Origin: Erythrocercus mccallii
Lineage: Eukaryota > Chordata > Aves > Passeriformes > Dicruridae
NCBI GenBank assembly: GCA_013397435.1
Contig: VZRG01000029.1
Coordinates: 1,366,907-1,430,906 of the forward strand
DNA length: 64,000 bases
Direction: 5' to 3'
Shown: positions 1 to 13,200 of the stretch, piece after piece
Position numbering within the stretch: the stretch's first letter is position 1
Layout of the letters: each line of letters starts with the position of its first letter
The notes under the pieces: generated by a model
What the model was told of the DNA's origin: nothing
Seen by the model: only the letters and a program-made list of their open reading frames with translations
The model's database searches: none
Translations under genes and position numbers: made by a program

Positions 1-3000
1 AGTGATCTTTCTGTATTCAAATTGTATTAGATATTTTGAGGAAAAAATAAAAGAGAAAAAAGAAGTGATTTTTTTTCCACGGTCTCTGGGACATCCAGCT
101 CCAGGCTCACTTTTGTAGATAAGAAACAGTATCTGGCTTCCTCTCTTTTCTGCTATCTCTCTGCTACTGCTCTAGTATTGTATTCCTCACCTTCAGTCAC
201 AACATACAACTGCTGCTTCTCTTTCCTCTGAGATCCACTATTGTAAAAGGTACTAGCTGAAAATATACAAACTATATTATCACAGGAGTTTTGTATCCTA
301 TTTTCATTTCAACAGAAAATTTATTCTTAATTGTAAGAAAGTGAACATGAGGAATCAATACTGAAATGTTACTGTTGAACTTGAGTCAAAGTTTTTTTCC
401 TTTTTGTAAGAAGAGGATAACTAATTTGATTCTTTTTTCTTTATTAATTGGACTTGTTTTTTTGATTTTCTTATCTATTTAGTTTTTATTTCTCCAGCTT
501 GCCAAGATGAGCAATGATGATGAGCTGGAGTTCCCTCACCTTCCTTTTGCCAGCACAGACCATCCTCCTGTGATACGTTGGGCTCTTGTCTTAGAGCAGT
601 CTTGCAGTAGTTTATGAAATCAAAAGCTGAAGTATGGGAGGGTGAAATGAGTCAGTTACAAACTTCATATTTCTTGAATAATGTTTCTGTTTTCAGTCTG
701 TTTCAGAAATCATGTCAAAATAATCACATTTGGCTTTTATACATACTCTCACTGCAAGACAATACAGTGTCATTATGCGTATTTCACAGGCCCCACTTTG
801 AATTACGTGCATGAAGTATCGAACAGGTGTTGCTTCCTTCATGCTGGTGGAATACTCCTTGGCACACCCTGATGCTGTGAGGATTGTTGTCTTCCAAACA
901 TCACTGTTCAGGAGAGAGCATCTCTGTTTCCCTTTCTGGTTCCAGCATTTTTTCCATTTGTTCTGATCACCTTTTCAACCAGCTCACCTAAACTGTAAGA
1001 ATGAGAGAAACCAATTGTAGCTTTGTGGAAAATCTTAAATATTTTGGACACTGTTGAAAAAATAAGATTTTGAAGTGCCTCAATTCCTATGGTATGGGAT
1101 ATCCAATAATTTGCACTACGCATTCAGACTTACTGTGGGAACATTATTTTCAGAGGTGAATGTGGGGATAAGCTGCCTTCTGTGGTAAAAGTATGTAGCC
1201 ATCTCCTAGATGTGGTTTTGAAAAAGTTAATTTTCTTTTCTTAGACAATAGTAAAAATGAAAATTGACTTATTTTTAATGGCTTCTTGACTCATAAGTTA
1301 TTCTATTATTCCTGTTTTACTAGTATATTAACCCTGAACTCTAAAGCCATGCGTTATTTAATGTGCCAATATTGTGTAACTTTTTCTCAAGAGAAATTTA
1401 ATGGCATATATTTTTTAGAATTAGAAGTGAGCTCACTATTTTTTCCAGCAGTAGTTTTCACTTGAGAAGTGTAAACATATTCTGTGACTTCAGTTTCAGA
1501 TAAAATAGTATAAATATGAATATGAAGCATTCCTTTGTGGAGTCCCTTTGTGGAATCTTCTTACCTTCTGTCATCCTGGGGTGTGCGTGCACCATGAGGA
1601 TCTGTGCTTTGCAAATAGAAATTAGCCATCAGATAGATGGATAAGATTATTCCTAATTCCTGTTAAAGGGAGCTAAGCATGCAGATCCTTTGGATTTCTC
1701 AGATATTTCAGCCAAAGTGGGTATGTGGTCTAACTTTATTACTGTGGGAAAGCCACAGGCAACATTCTTAGTTGTGTAAACTGATCCCATAAATTCAGCT
1801 TTACTGATTTATGTTAGCTGATGATCTGACCCAATGTTTAAAGGATATTAAACATATCAGACGTACAATAAAAAAATAACTGTTGATTGGCTGTTTCTTA
1901 TAGAATGCAAACACAGAGAATGGGCATTTAAGATTTTTGTAGTCATTCAATATTTTAAATGATGGTTGAAGGCAATTGAGCTATTCTAATCTGTGCTGGC
2001 TTAGCATCTGTCAAAGAGCTCTGAATGCTGCTAAGATCATTTGGCTGTTTCTGTTTACTCTAGTATAACGCAAGAGCAATGGGACAGTTGGCAAACTTAA
2101 ATAGCAACAAGATTACTATAAATAAAAAAGTCATATTTTCAGAGCACATAATTAATTATTGGAGAGTATCCTGCCCCCCAATATTTTCAGGCAAGTAGGT
2201 TAGGATTATAAAATTGCTTTGTCCAAGATAAAAATAAAAAGCAGTCCTGAATTCTTCTGTTTCACTTCCTGAGCTGACAGCAAGTTTCTGTGTGCTAGGT
2301 ACATGCTTTCTGTTAGGCATAGTGTCACTTTGTTTTCATTATGGATGAGCACAATGGTGGTCAGAGGAAGAAGATTCTGTTTTTCTTTGAAACATTTGAC
2401 ACTTTTCCCTGTCAGAGGAAATGATCCTGCCTCAAAGAACTCATCAGTCTGACCAGAATTAGCAATTTCCAAACTATTAGGTCAATGAAGGGATTTGCTG
2501 GATATCAATTCCTCAGCTTTTAGGCAGTTTAAAAAGAACTCTGTTCTGGCATTTCTCCAAATTTTATATTGTGCCTGGAATTTCAGCCTCCAGCCTTTCA
2601 CTCCAGTTCACTGGAGTTTACCCAGTGATCATTTGATGTTGATGTTTTGCTTTGACACGGTGCTAACATGATGTGCTGAGGATGGAGAAAATATCAAAGA
2701 GCACAAAAAACTCTTTTGCTGTTTAAAAATATTTGAAACCAAATCTAAACTTTGCTGATAGCTGAATCCTTTCTTTTTGTGATTTTTGGAACAGATAGGC
2801 TTTTTATCCAAACTATTTATCCTAATCAGCAGTTGGAGGAGAGGAATGTTAAATAAACTATTTTATTCTACTTCTTTCTCTGGATGTTTACCAGGCTGTT
2901 GACAAAGGCCAGAGAATGTTTAATGACTTGGTGGGGAGACTTGAAACAGAAGTGGGGATCACACTGGATGCTCCTTATTTGCTTTCTTTCACAGTGCAAC

Positions 3001-6000
3001 AAAAGGGAAATGATGACAGACCACCTCTTGATACCCAGTTTGATTAAGAAAATTTATCATGTTCCTTGTCATGAGTTCAAGTCTCCCACATTGAATAATA
3101 TAAACATTCTCAAACAGAGCCAGAAATAGGCAGATAAGACTCAGATGTCTCTACCAGAGAATTGTATTCGGTCTGGAAACGTGAACATGACCTCAAAATA
3201 ACTCTCATGTAGAACTAGGGAGTATTTAAAAATACTTGAAAGTCTTCTCCCTGTGCAATCAACACAGGACTCCCAGTTTAGTGAAAGGAAAAGTGGTCTC
3301 TTCCATTTCTGAAGTCTGTACATTCCTTGAGCTGACAGTAATCAGACACATAATAGGGAACTCATTATTTCCTTGAACTTTGAATTTATTTTCATTCTGT
3401 CAGTTCTCATATAGAAAATTATGCCCCAAATTAGAACAGCATTCTGGCAGTCACGTTAGAGAATGTTACAAAGGAGATAAAAGTGGCATAGAACAAAAAA
3501 TATATTTCAAGACTGTGTCATCAGATTTATCTCTCAAAAGCAAGATTATTTTTTGACGTGAAAACTGACATACAAACAAAAAATGTACACATTTGTTATT
3601 TAAAGAATTTGCTCTGTTTGTGATTTTGCACACTTTTGAGCCTGCACTGCAGGACATAACCAGAAAAAGATTTCTTTAGTGGCTTACTCACAGAAATCAT
3701 GCATTTTGGCAGCATATTCTGAATGCATTTACGATAAGCAGTAAACACCTTTAAGGAAAAGGTCTGAAATTTTGTGCACATATTTATGTTTATATTTATA
3801 TGGAGTATTGAATTCTGTGCTTGTATTAATTTTCCAGGGAAGGAATGAAGAGAAAATCTGACATTGGGATAGTGTTGATTTTGTTGATTTCAAACTTGAG
3901 TTGCTGTAGGAACACTGTAGAACAAGGATATCCAGTGTCTCAAGTCATGACAATGCCCAAAAGAGTGACATAAAGTAGAATTTTTCCAGCTGAAGCCAAA
4001 AGTTTTCAGACCTTTGCTATAGCTAAACCGTGTGTTGAATTTTGAGTAACCAAGAAACAGCGAATGGATTAAATTCAGAGAACAATGTGGAGAGGCAAAT
4101 AATTTTTTCCAGTCCTAGAATTAAGGCTTATTGTCCTAGCCCTTCACCTCTGGAGACCTGATTCTCATTCCAGGGTAGGTAATAAATAATGGGCTTGTTT
4201 GGTCAAGTGGTTGTCTTCCGTTTGGTAACTTTTAGGATTCTTATTGTGTATTGTAGACTGGCTTTTCACAGTTTGATTATATTATGTTTAGAGTAAATTC
4301 CCAAGAATAATTTTCAGCACATTTTGGTGGCAGGATAATCTTTATTGGTGGATGATAGAAAAATAACCTTTTTTTTTAATACAATACATATGGTAGACAA
4401 GTGGCAGAAAACAAAAAATGGCAGGGGATCAGAAAATGGCAAGATCATCAGAGCAAATCAAAGGCATAAATTCAAATGAAGCAGATGGACCCGTGGTGTT
4501 AGTGAGAGTTGATATGGATCTTCAGATAAAAATGACATAATAATTTTGCTTCCTAGATGTCTTCTATTTTATATGTAGCATTTTTACAATAAAAGATATA
4601 TTGGATCCCTGAATATTTCAGGTGCAGTTAAAAAAGTCACACAATACTTCTTTAGATAAAAAAAGATCTGAAGGATGGGTCATAGCTGAAATCTAAGGCA
4701 TATAATTTGCTCAGTAAAATGACTGATAGTGCATTCATACAAAAGTATGTAAGAGTATTTGAAAAGGTATTTCTACACATAATATTGAATTGTTTTGTTT
4801 GGAAACTTTTAAGGCTGTAACTGTTCAGAACTTTGACCTAGGGGTGAGAGGTCAAACAATAAATATGGTTAAATGGTGGGCATTTCTGGTCTATGGATAT
4901 TTCACCTTGAGATGATTTTCTTGTAAGAATACCTCTGTATGTGTATCCTTTCAGATGTAGTTCTTTTATCATATTCCTTAATTCAGTATCTGAGCACCCT
5001 CAATAAAACCATGAGAGATAGCATTTTTTTCAGATCTCATTCCCATAGGGAAGACTGTGTTTAGATTTGTTTTAAGAGAGCTTCTTTTGGTTTGTTCTTT
5101 TGTGTTTATAGATACAGTTATGGTTTTACAAGTCCATCTGAAAGAAATGTTCTTTGACCTTGGAGCAAAAGGTGGTGGGATTTCTAAAGTTTATTACTTG
5201 GTGAGTGGGCCCATTTCACAGTTTTGAAAGGTCTGTGAGAAAATCATGTCTTTTGCCTAGATAAACACTTTTGTTACTGTAGAGTGCTGCTCTGTTCCAG
5301 ACAGCTTTTAAATGCAGTCTTCACTCCAGACTTGAAGCAGTTTTATAAATGCCCTGAGACATGGACATTGGAACAGCAAGTATGAGATTGATGTAATGAT
5401 TTGTGATAATGAGTTTCCCCATGATGACTTCATATTCTGTGCCTGAAATTTACCTTAAGCTGATGCTTCAACCAAGGTAGAATTTTTATTGCATATTTAA
5501 ATTTAGACTGAACAGTATCATCTTTGAGACTCTGTTTTGATATTTGAGAAAATGGAATTTTTGTCTTTCTGAACCTGTTCCCATCATCTATATTCCATTT
5601 TTTTAAGTCTAGACTATTTAGATTCTTAAAGTGTTTCCAAACATCAATGATGTAGGCCATTGTGAAAAATCTCATTCCTGAAGAAATAGGTTGTTTTCTG
5701 GTAACAAGTATTTCGTGAGTCAGCAGTGACTATACCATTTCTTTTTTTTCTGGGCAGGACAGGAGATAAAAGTTTGGAGTCTGGATTCTCATCTATCATT
5801 TTACATTTATTGACAGCTCATGGTATTTTGAAGTGTAATATAGGGAAAGGAGTGTCATATCATGAGTTCAGTTGGAAGAATATTCATCTCTCTTATTTGA
5901 CATCATAAGAAATCAAGGCCTATTTGGTATTATAGATTGTGTTGGTCCAACATATGGGTTAAGGTCAAGCCAGTGTTTTCGTGAGAAATGGAAATACAGG

Positions 6001-7330
6001 GCATAATGGAAGAAACTTCCTGATTGTCAAAGCAAATTCACATTGGATTGAAGATAGATTTGAGGTCCTTATGTATAAATACAGAAATATTAGCTCTAAT
6101 GACAAAAATTTTTAAGAAGGTTGCATTTTGAAAAAAATCAGATAAACTTTGGAAAAATATCATCAGTGAAAAATGTTAAACAGATTGTAATCTCATAGTA
6201 ACTAGCCCAGAACCTGTGGATAATTATGTAATTATTATCCACGCTAGCCAGGACCAAACTGATCAACAGGGTTGGATAAAAACCATAGATTTATAGGTTA
6301 CATGAAAAATTGGAAAACACCATATGTGGATTGGGCATCTGTATTGCAAGTAAGTTGCAAGAGGAATAGAAAACCAACAGGAAACTAAACAGACATCTCC
6401 AGCTAAAGATTTATTCAATTGTTCAATACACTGTACCTGCAAAAGTAAACAAACATATAAGCTTTTTGAGCAGGTAGCAGTGCTCTATAAGACAGAAATT
6501 ATGCCAAATAATGCATTTAAGGTTATTTTGTGCAGTAATTTCACTGGAGGTATGAATATTTCTGACATGATAGTGGCCTGGTGACAACGCAAATAAGCAT
6601 ATGATCCCATATTCTGTTGACATACACTTTAAAGACATAAGGCAAACATTTAAATCAGAGATGGAAGTATGTATGGGAACAATTTTCAGCTATGTAACTC
6701 CATGCAGATTTGGTAATAGTGTTCCTTGTTATCCATCTGTGTGTAAAGCTACAAGATCTGATACACAATTACAACATCAACATAGCATGGCACGAGCAAT
6801 TATATTTGGGTTAAAAATTACATTTGGAACTTAAGGCTGCCATTTTGACATAAGTTTTGGGAGGGATTAATGAATCTAAGAAACATAAAAATAGAGTAAA
6901 GTGATTTTGATCTATAACAGGCAGTATACATCAAACACTGAAAACTTGTGTGGTGTTAATCATCAGAAAACGTTGGGGGCTGGAAGGCCTGCTGTGCAGT
7001 TACACCAACGTTAATGCAATATGAATATGCATAACTGTCCTTTGCACCTTGGCATGTCTTTGCACTACTGTTTGCTTATATAATGTTTTTATTCCTATTT
7101 TTTTCTAGTTGGGGACAGTAGGTTTAAAAGGGCATTACAGCAATATTGGCATAGACTATAAAACTTATCAGATGTTCACTGCTTATAAACACAATACACT
7201 CCCTCTCTCGCTCTTTGATCTTATAACTAGCAAAAAAAAAAAAAAGGAAATGATACTTAGAACCTTTTGTTTAAGGCCTTTAATTTAGCTTTGTAACACT
7301 CTCAGATTGCATGAGTCTGTGTCTGCTTAG
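1..7330. other. AT-rich non-coding stretch, nothing assigned
   Basis: No coding exon, RNA gene or interspersed repeat was recognised here. The longest ATG-initiated open frame is 88 codons (2206-2472, minus) and resembles no family I know. Composition is AT-rich and CpG-poor, with scattered short A and T runs. At 6218-6244 a small inverted repeat has 9-base arms (gtggataat and attatccac). Ancient, highly diverged repeats may be hidden in this stretch. Confidence 0.6.
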
Positions 7331-7331
7331 T

Positions 7332-7436
7332 TGATCAAGAAACTGTGGGACAGCGATAGTAGTGACTTATCCAAGTTACATCAGAAACTCAGTGGCAGAA
7401 CTGTAAATAGAAGCCAAATGTCTTATTTCTCAAATC
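7332..7436 (-). repeat. MIR-type CORE-SINE relic
   Basis: The plus strand reads as the reverse complement of the MIR core: aagaaactgtgggacag, then gtgacttatccaagttaca, then actcagtggcagaactg. These follow the order of the MIR blocks (aaactgaggcacagag, gtgacttgcccaaggtca, agtggcagagcc). MIR-type SINEs are tRNA-derived retroposons that were already old in the amniote ancestor, so a heavily mutated, short core is expected in a bird. Only the core is visible; the tRNA head and LINE-type tail are not. The assignment rests on remembered consensus blocks. Any CORE-SINE sharing this core is the alternative. Confidence 0.62.
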
Positions 7437-7439
7437 TTT

Positions 7440-9360
7440 GGTCCAAGATATCAGATTCAAGATTAAAAATCAGACAAAACTCAGGAGCTTGGCTTCTTAG
7501 GAAATGGATAATTTTGTTCAGAGATACTTAGGCTCACAAGTAAGTTTGTTTGTAATTCAGGTGCCAAGATAATAAATGAGATATAAATTATAATGCAAGT
7601 CATACTTTTGTATGATTATTTTTATTGGAAAGTGCAAAAACCAAATCAAACTTTACAGGGAAGTATGTTAGTTTCAAACAACTTTTTTCTCAAGAGAGGC
7701 TTTGCAGGTTCAAGATGGAATTTCTAGTTACAGAAACCCAATGCAAAAACACTGGATGTGATGACGGCTAAATGGTTGGGATACTTACCCACGGTTTAGG
7801 AAGAAAAGGTTCAATCTCCATAGCATTGATTCAGAATGGTGATTTGGATCTAGTTCTTTTTCATTATCTGGCGACATTGGTTACTCTGGTGACAGTCTCT
7901 TGCTGTCTTCTCTCAAAACTGTAGGAGATGTCTGCTTCATTCAAACACCACATGCAAAAATCTTCAGGGTTTGGTGGCTTTTTTTTGCTATGAAACTGTC
8001 CTTTCTCACGCAGTTCTAATATAGATGCTTGAGTGGTGTGGTAGTAATGTTCAAAGTTCAAAGCCAGCAGTGATCTAAATCATCATTCTACAGCCTATAC
8101 AAAATATCTGAACCATCAAGACCAGGTGTTTACAACACAAAAACCATTACAGTAAATGCAACACGTTTCCATTAGTTTTTGACAGTTTTACTAAAGCAGC
8201 CAAAGCCAGAATGGAGTTTGAGCCAGAATATTCTGCTTGATTGTTGAGAATGTCTGTTCTCTTCAGGGCAGAGGTATGTTGCAGCAGAAGGCAGAGGCTA
8301 AGCTAAGTTGTGATGTGGAGAGAGGAAGGAGGAGTGGAGCTCTGCAAACCATATGACTGTGTGTGACCCAGGGTTCACGGTGTGCTAAGTGATGCTCACT
8401 GGAGTGGAAAAGGAAAGAGACAACACTATATCCCTCCTGAGTTTCCACCACAGTCTAACCCAAGTAAGAAGACGGTTTTGTGTGTTTAACAAAGACTTCT
8501 AGCCTTCACTACTGTTGATTATGTTAATTAAAAAAAAAAATTATTTTTAAAAAAGAAATTAATTGTGCTGCATGCACAAATCCAACTTTGTAGTTAACAT
8601 ATTGGGATACTTGGACTGGGGCCAACTGTGTATTTTACTTTCTGATTTTTAGAGCATTATGTCATGGTGAAACCAGAGAAAGTGTGTAATAGATCCATTC
8701 CCTTGTTATCTGTGATCTTACTAGTTCCACAGCTTGCAAATCCTCCAAATTAGGTTCACATATCAGCACTTCAGTAGTCTTCAGCAGCATCAGCTTGACA
8801 CAACATAACAAGCTTTCTGATACTGAAATAAAACCCTTCAGCAGCAGTGGTATAAACTGAATTTTGCTTTCTCTAATGGCTGAGTAACATCTGTTGAAGT
8901 ATTAAAGGAGTTTATTTCAAATCCTCCATCTATTTTTGTGTATGTTTGTGTATGTGTATTAAAGTGTCTGTGAATTAAATTTGTCAGCGAATGCTCTCTT
9001 TCACTGCAGAAAGCTGGGGCCAGCTGAAGTCTAATATCAAGTGCACAAGTCCTACAGATCTGCACATAAAAAAACACAGCAAATATTCCTATTAAAAACT
9101 ACAGAAAATTATCATTCTGTTTTTATAGATATGAGAACTGCAAGTAATATGTTTAATGGCATGATTGTAGACAGCACTTTGGGGAGGCACAGTGAGCACA
9201 GGATGAACAATCCTCTTCCTGCAGCCCTTTGCCTCATTTACCGGACACCTTCTAAGTCGTGCAGCGAGCCAGGCGGGGCGAGGGACTGAGGGACAATGGG
9301 CTCATTCAGTGCAGAACAGTGATTCATTTCTGCATCACCTTTCACTCTGTGCAGTGGATG
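7440..9360. other. non-coding stretch, nothing assigned
   Basis: No gene or repeat family was recognised. The longest open frame touching this stretch is 82 codons (9041-9289, plus) and resembles nothing I know. A run of A/T homopolymers lies at about 8523-8565. Confidence 0.55.
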
Positions 9361-9365
9361 AAACC

Positions 9366-9398
9366 GGGGGGGGGAGAGGGGAGGTAAGAGGTGGGGGG
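9366..9398 (+). other. G-run cluster, possible G-quadruplex
   Basis: The plus strand has a nine-G run at 9366-9374, a four-G run a few bases later and a six-G run near 9393-9398. The long first run can supply two tracts, so four tracts of three or more Gs lie within about 33 bases. This meets the usual sequence rule for an intramolecular G-quadruplex. The preceding 120 bases (about 9241-9365) are also somewhat richer in CpG than the surroundings. Whether it folds or acts in the cell is not visible. Confidence 0.5.
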
Positions 9399-9423
9399 AA
9401 TCTGTGGGAAAAATAGTGTGCAT

Positions 9424-10216
9424 TTGGTATAATTAAAGATTATATAATAACATACAAGCACAAGAGAACTCTGGTACAGTTGAAAAAACACTCTTGATTT
9501 GAGGATTTCTTAATGGTTGCATGTGAAATGTCAAAAATACCAGAGTAGGTGTTTTCTACTAGTTTTTTAATCTTTTGTAAGGTATATGTATACACATTTG
9601 GAAGTGGCTGTTCTTTACATTCATACAGAGTTGACAGTAATTTTAACGTGCGAGATGATTAAACTCCAACAGCATTTTCTGTGTCAGTAAATGTGACTTT
9701 CTCAAAAGAGAAATTTTAATATGAAAGGATCCTCTTTTTTTTTCTCTTCCCCTTTTCTGAAGATTTCACAGGAGATGGAAATATTTCAGGTCTGCCAGTG
9801 TTTAATTTCTGTTTCAGCATAAGATTAGAAATGACATATAAAATTTGTTGCTTTGGATCTTTCATGCTTTTCTTCTTTATATAAAAGATGCTGTGCATAT
9901 GGGCTGTGTTTTCCATACTGCATGGAAGTTAGCCCCTGGAGATGCATGCTAGCAGAGAGAATAGGTCCTTTCATTTCAGTTTGGATTTGACAGATCAGAT
10001 AAAATGCATTGATTCAAGGATATTAAAATAATTCAGCTAAAAAGCTGAAAAAGAAAAAGGAGAATTTTTAAACTTTTGTCTCAGTTAATTATAAAAATAA
10101 GTACCAGAATATCAGACTTTCCCCTAGGGTGGAAAGTTTTATCATCCATGCCACTTAAGATTAAGCAAAGCAGATGATTATATTGCAAATCCTGATTAAG
10201 ACATAACATCTTATTT

Positions 10217-10218
<2 letters not shown>
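9424..10218. other. AT-rich non-coding stretch, nothing assigned
   Basis: No gene or repeat was recognised. The longest open frame is 66 codons (9716-9916, minus), is lysine-rich and spans an A/T-rich run, so it is probably chance. Confidence 0.55.

Positions 10219-10262
<44 letters not shown>
10219..10262. repeat. T homopolymer, 44 bases
   Basis: An uninterrupted run of T, 44 bases by direct count, preceded by ttattttc and followed by atgattta. This is by far the longest pure homopolymer in the window. It could be the A-tail of a minus-strand retroposon, in which case the body would lie to the right, but no recognisable body or AATAAA signal is seen there. It could also be slippage expansion, or a run whose length is unreliable in the assembly. 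Confidence 0.95.
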
Positions 10263-10265
<3 letters not shown>

Positions 10266-13200
10266 ATTTATATGCTATTTCAGGCTCTGTGTGTGGTCTG
10301 GACAGGGCCTCAGTAGAGCAGAGACTTTAAGACTTGTGCCAAGCTGTGCAATGTTATGGTGGTCTGATGATACGGGTTGCTGCTATTTTCTATTTTAATA
10401 ACAACTGTTTTCTTTTAACATTATAAAGCTGGCAGTTGTTAGTGCTTTTAATTGAACTATCCATGAAGTGTGAATGATAGGTGGAGCTGGCACAAAGGAT
10501 GATCCAGAAAAAATTAATAACATTAATAACAGCGCTGGGGTTTATTTCCCCTGCAGAAAATCCCTTCTCTGTGACCAGCCAATAGACTCAGCATTTATGT
10601 GGGTCTCCTTCACCACCACAGGCCTTAATATTTTGTATAGTCTGTTTCCCTTTAAATGCTGCTTTAGGCTTGAGTTCACATGTCTTTCCTTAGCTCAAAC
10701 TATTTCTGTAGCAGAGCCAACAACCTGACAGCATTTTTAAAAAAGAATGAATGGGGTTAAAGTACCCAAGTAGTGATATGTTGTTTTGATGACTGTTCTC
10801 CATAGTTTTGACTGCTGAGCAGTCAGCTCTTGGTAATTCACGGAGAAAAAAACAGTTGAAATTCAGATTGTAGGCTTCTCGTGAATTGTTGTAGTCTAAC
10901 AGTAAAATACTTCCTTTAGAAGGGTCCCACTCATAATGTCACTGTCTCAAAGATTACTCCAGTCTGTGTTATTCCAGGCTTACCTAGATGAATTATTTTA
11001 CAGAGGTCGTACTTGTTTCAAACCTACATGGACCTAGCCTGCACTGTGTTGTGCCTACTGGCACAGCAGCTGCAGCTCCCTGAGTCAACATGTGTAGGAA
11101 GAGACTTAGGAACCTTCTCCAGGACAGGCCAGTGAGCTCTCATTATCCAGCCATCTGGACCCCAGATTATTCCAGATGTGACATGTGCAGTAAAGACTGC
11201 CACACAAATACGTGTTATGAATTCAGCTCATTTTATTTTGAGTTATAGAGTTTTGAATTCGCTCTGTTCCTTCATCTACAATAAACAAACACATATGTAT
11301 GTGTACACACACACACTACTGCCTTTATATGCTGTATCTACCTCCTTATCCACTCACACCTCAAAAAGCTTCACTGAACTTGCTCCTATGGAAGTCCGTC
11401 ATTCAGCTTCTACATGCTTCACCTCTGGGAGATTATTTTCACTCTTATCTCATCCTCATCTTTCTGGCTCGTTTGACTTGTTTCAGTGACATTTACAATG
11501 TTCCAGGAAGATGATTTCTCTCTTTATCATGAGTGCCATGACTATGTGTGGGGGGGAGAAACCTGGCACTTCAAGAATGGGAAGCAATTATACATCATGC
11601 ACCCTGTATCCCTTAAATTTTATATTATTGATTGCTGTGAAACGAGAAGCCAAGTCTTTGAACAAAGAAATATATAACAAGCTGGGACAAGTGTGGTGAG
11701 GCAAATGTTCATGTGGAACAAATATTTCTATAAACCAATTCAAGAGCACAGGAGAATTTTTAAGGGACTCATTTGCAGGACATAAATGCTGACCTTATGT
11801 AGTCTCTATGTATAGAAACCTTCCTGAAAGCAATATTACCAAGTACAGACTAGAGTTAAGGAATTAGTTTATATAGAGAGTTGACCCCCGAAATCTTATT
11901 TTAACTTAATCTCTGAGGCACTGGGATAAGGGATAGTTTGGGGTTAGCCACAGTCTGACGTCGGACACTCAGCTGAAGCACCCAGCTTGGAAGACTAACC
12001 TTTCCAAACTCCTTACAAGTACTCAGTGGAGGATGTAGAAACATCATGGGACCTTTTCTGAAAAACTGCCTGATAACTGCCTGTCCTTCTCTACTCACTG
12101 TAGAAATGTTGGGGAAGTAGCGAGGCTCTTAAGTCAGCAGACTAAGGTATGTGGTGTGAAATGCTTCTGTGATCCCACAATGTCTTCTGTCAGTTCTTTG
12201 TCTTTTACCAACAAATTAAATTATATGAAGATGGAGCTTGGAAATAACCAACATATATAGCACTGAATGTATTTTAAATGAGCCCTCTCTAGTATAATAC
12301 CTGCTGTATAGTTGTCTGAAATGGTGAAAGAATGGACACCTTAACCCATACATTACTCCAGGAAGAACCTGGTACAGTGCCCTTTATGTGTCTGGACCAC
12401 ATGAAAACAATCTGTTACACTAAGGGGGATGCTAAATTAATTTAATTGTATTAATTACTTACAAGTTCATATATCTTCAGACTTTTTATATCCTAAAATA
12501 CTAACTGGAGTTGTTCCTAGATCTCCAGATCCTGGCTGCTTGCTTTTTCTCTAAAATAAACACCTTTTGGGTTCTTGCAACAACAGTTTTTTTCCATATA
12601 GGCTCTTTATTCACTCTCAGTTCCTATTCTTTCCTAACCTGGTTTTCATCCTTCCTTTTGACTGTAACACAGTGCTTTGTCAGTTAACCACATTTCCTCA
12701 GCATTTTGTTGGCCCCCTTTCCACTTAAGTTGAATATAAATAAGTACAGATTGCCATTCCAGGAACTTCTCTTTATAATCGTTGCTTCTGGTGTCATGCT
12801 ATAGTAAGGTCAGATGCTCTTTGCACTGGTATTGTCTCTTCACTAGATAGGTAACCTGGTCTGTTTTCTCACTAGAAAAATAATAAGGTTGGTTTGCAGA
12901 AATTCCTTTAAAGCATTACTTGAGCATCCTGTCTGATAGTAGACATGAATGTCTTTCTCTACATTTTGATAGTCATCCAAATCCCTTTCGTCTCAGCCCT
13001 CTTGTGCATTGTTCTGGGAGTTTTCTTCCTGTGGACAGCTAAGCAGATTCATGTGGATCATCTCCAGATCAGTCCCTAGGTTTTGTTGCTTTACAGCTCC
13101 TAGTTAAGAAAGATTATAAAAAACAGGGTCATTGTTGTCTCTGTTCCCTCTTGTTCAATTTGGAGAATGTTCTGGCACACAGTAAGCTTCAGTGAATCCC

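Noticed and set aside
506..617. Short frame MSNDDELEFPHLPFAST... after a pyrimidine tract and tttctccag, like an exon start
   Set aside because: Only 37 codons to a stop, unknown peptide, and no donor or further exon found. Acceptor-like sites are common by chance.
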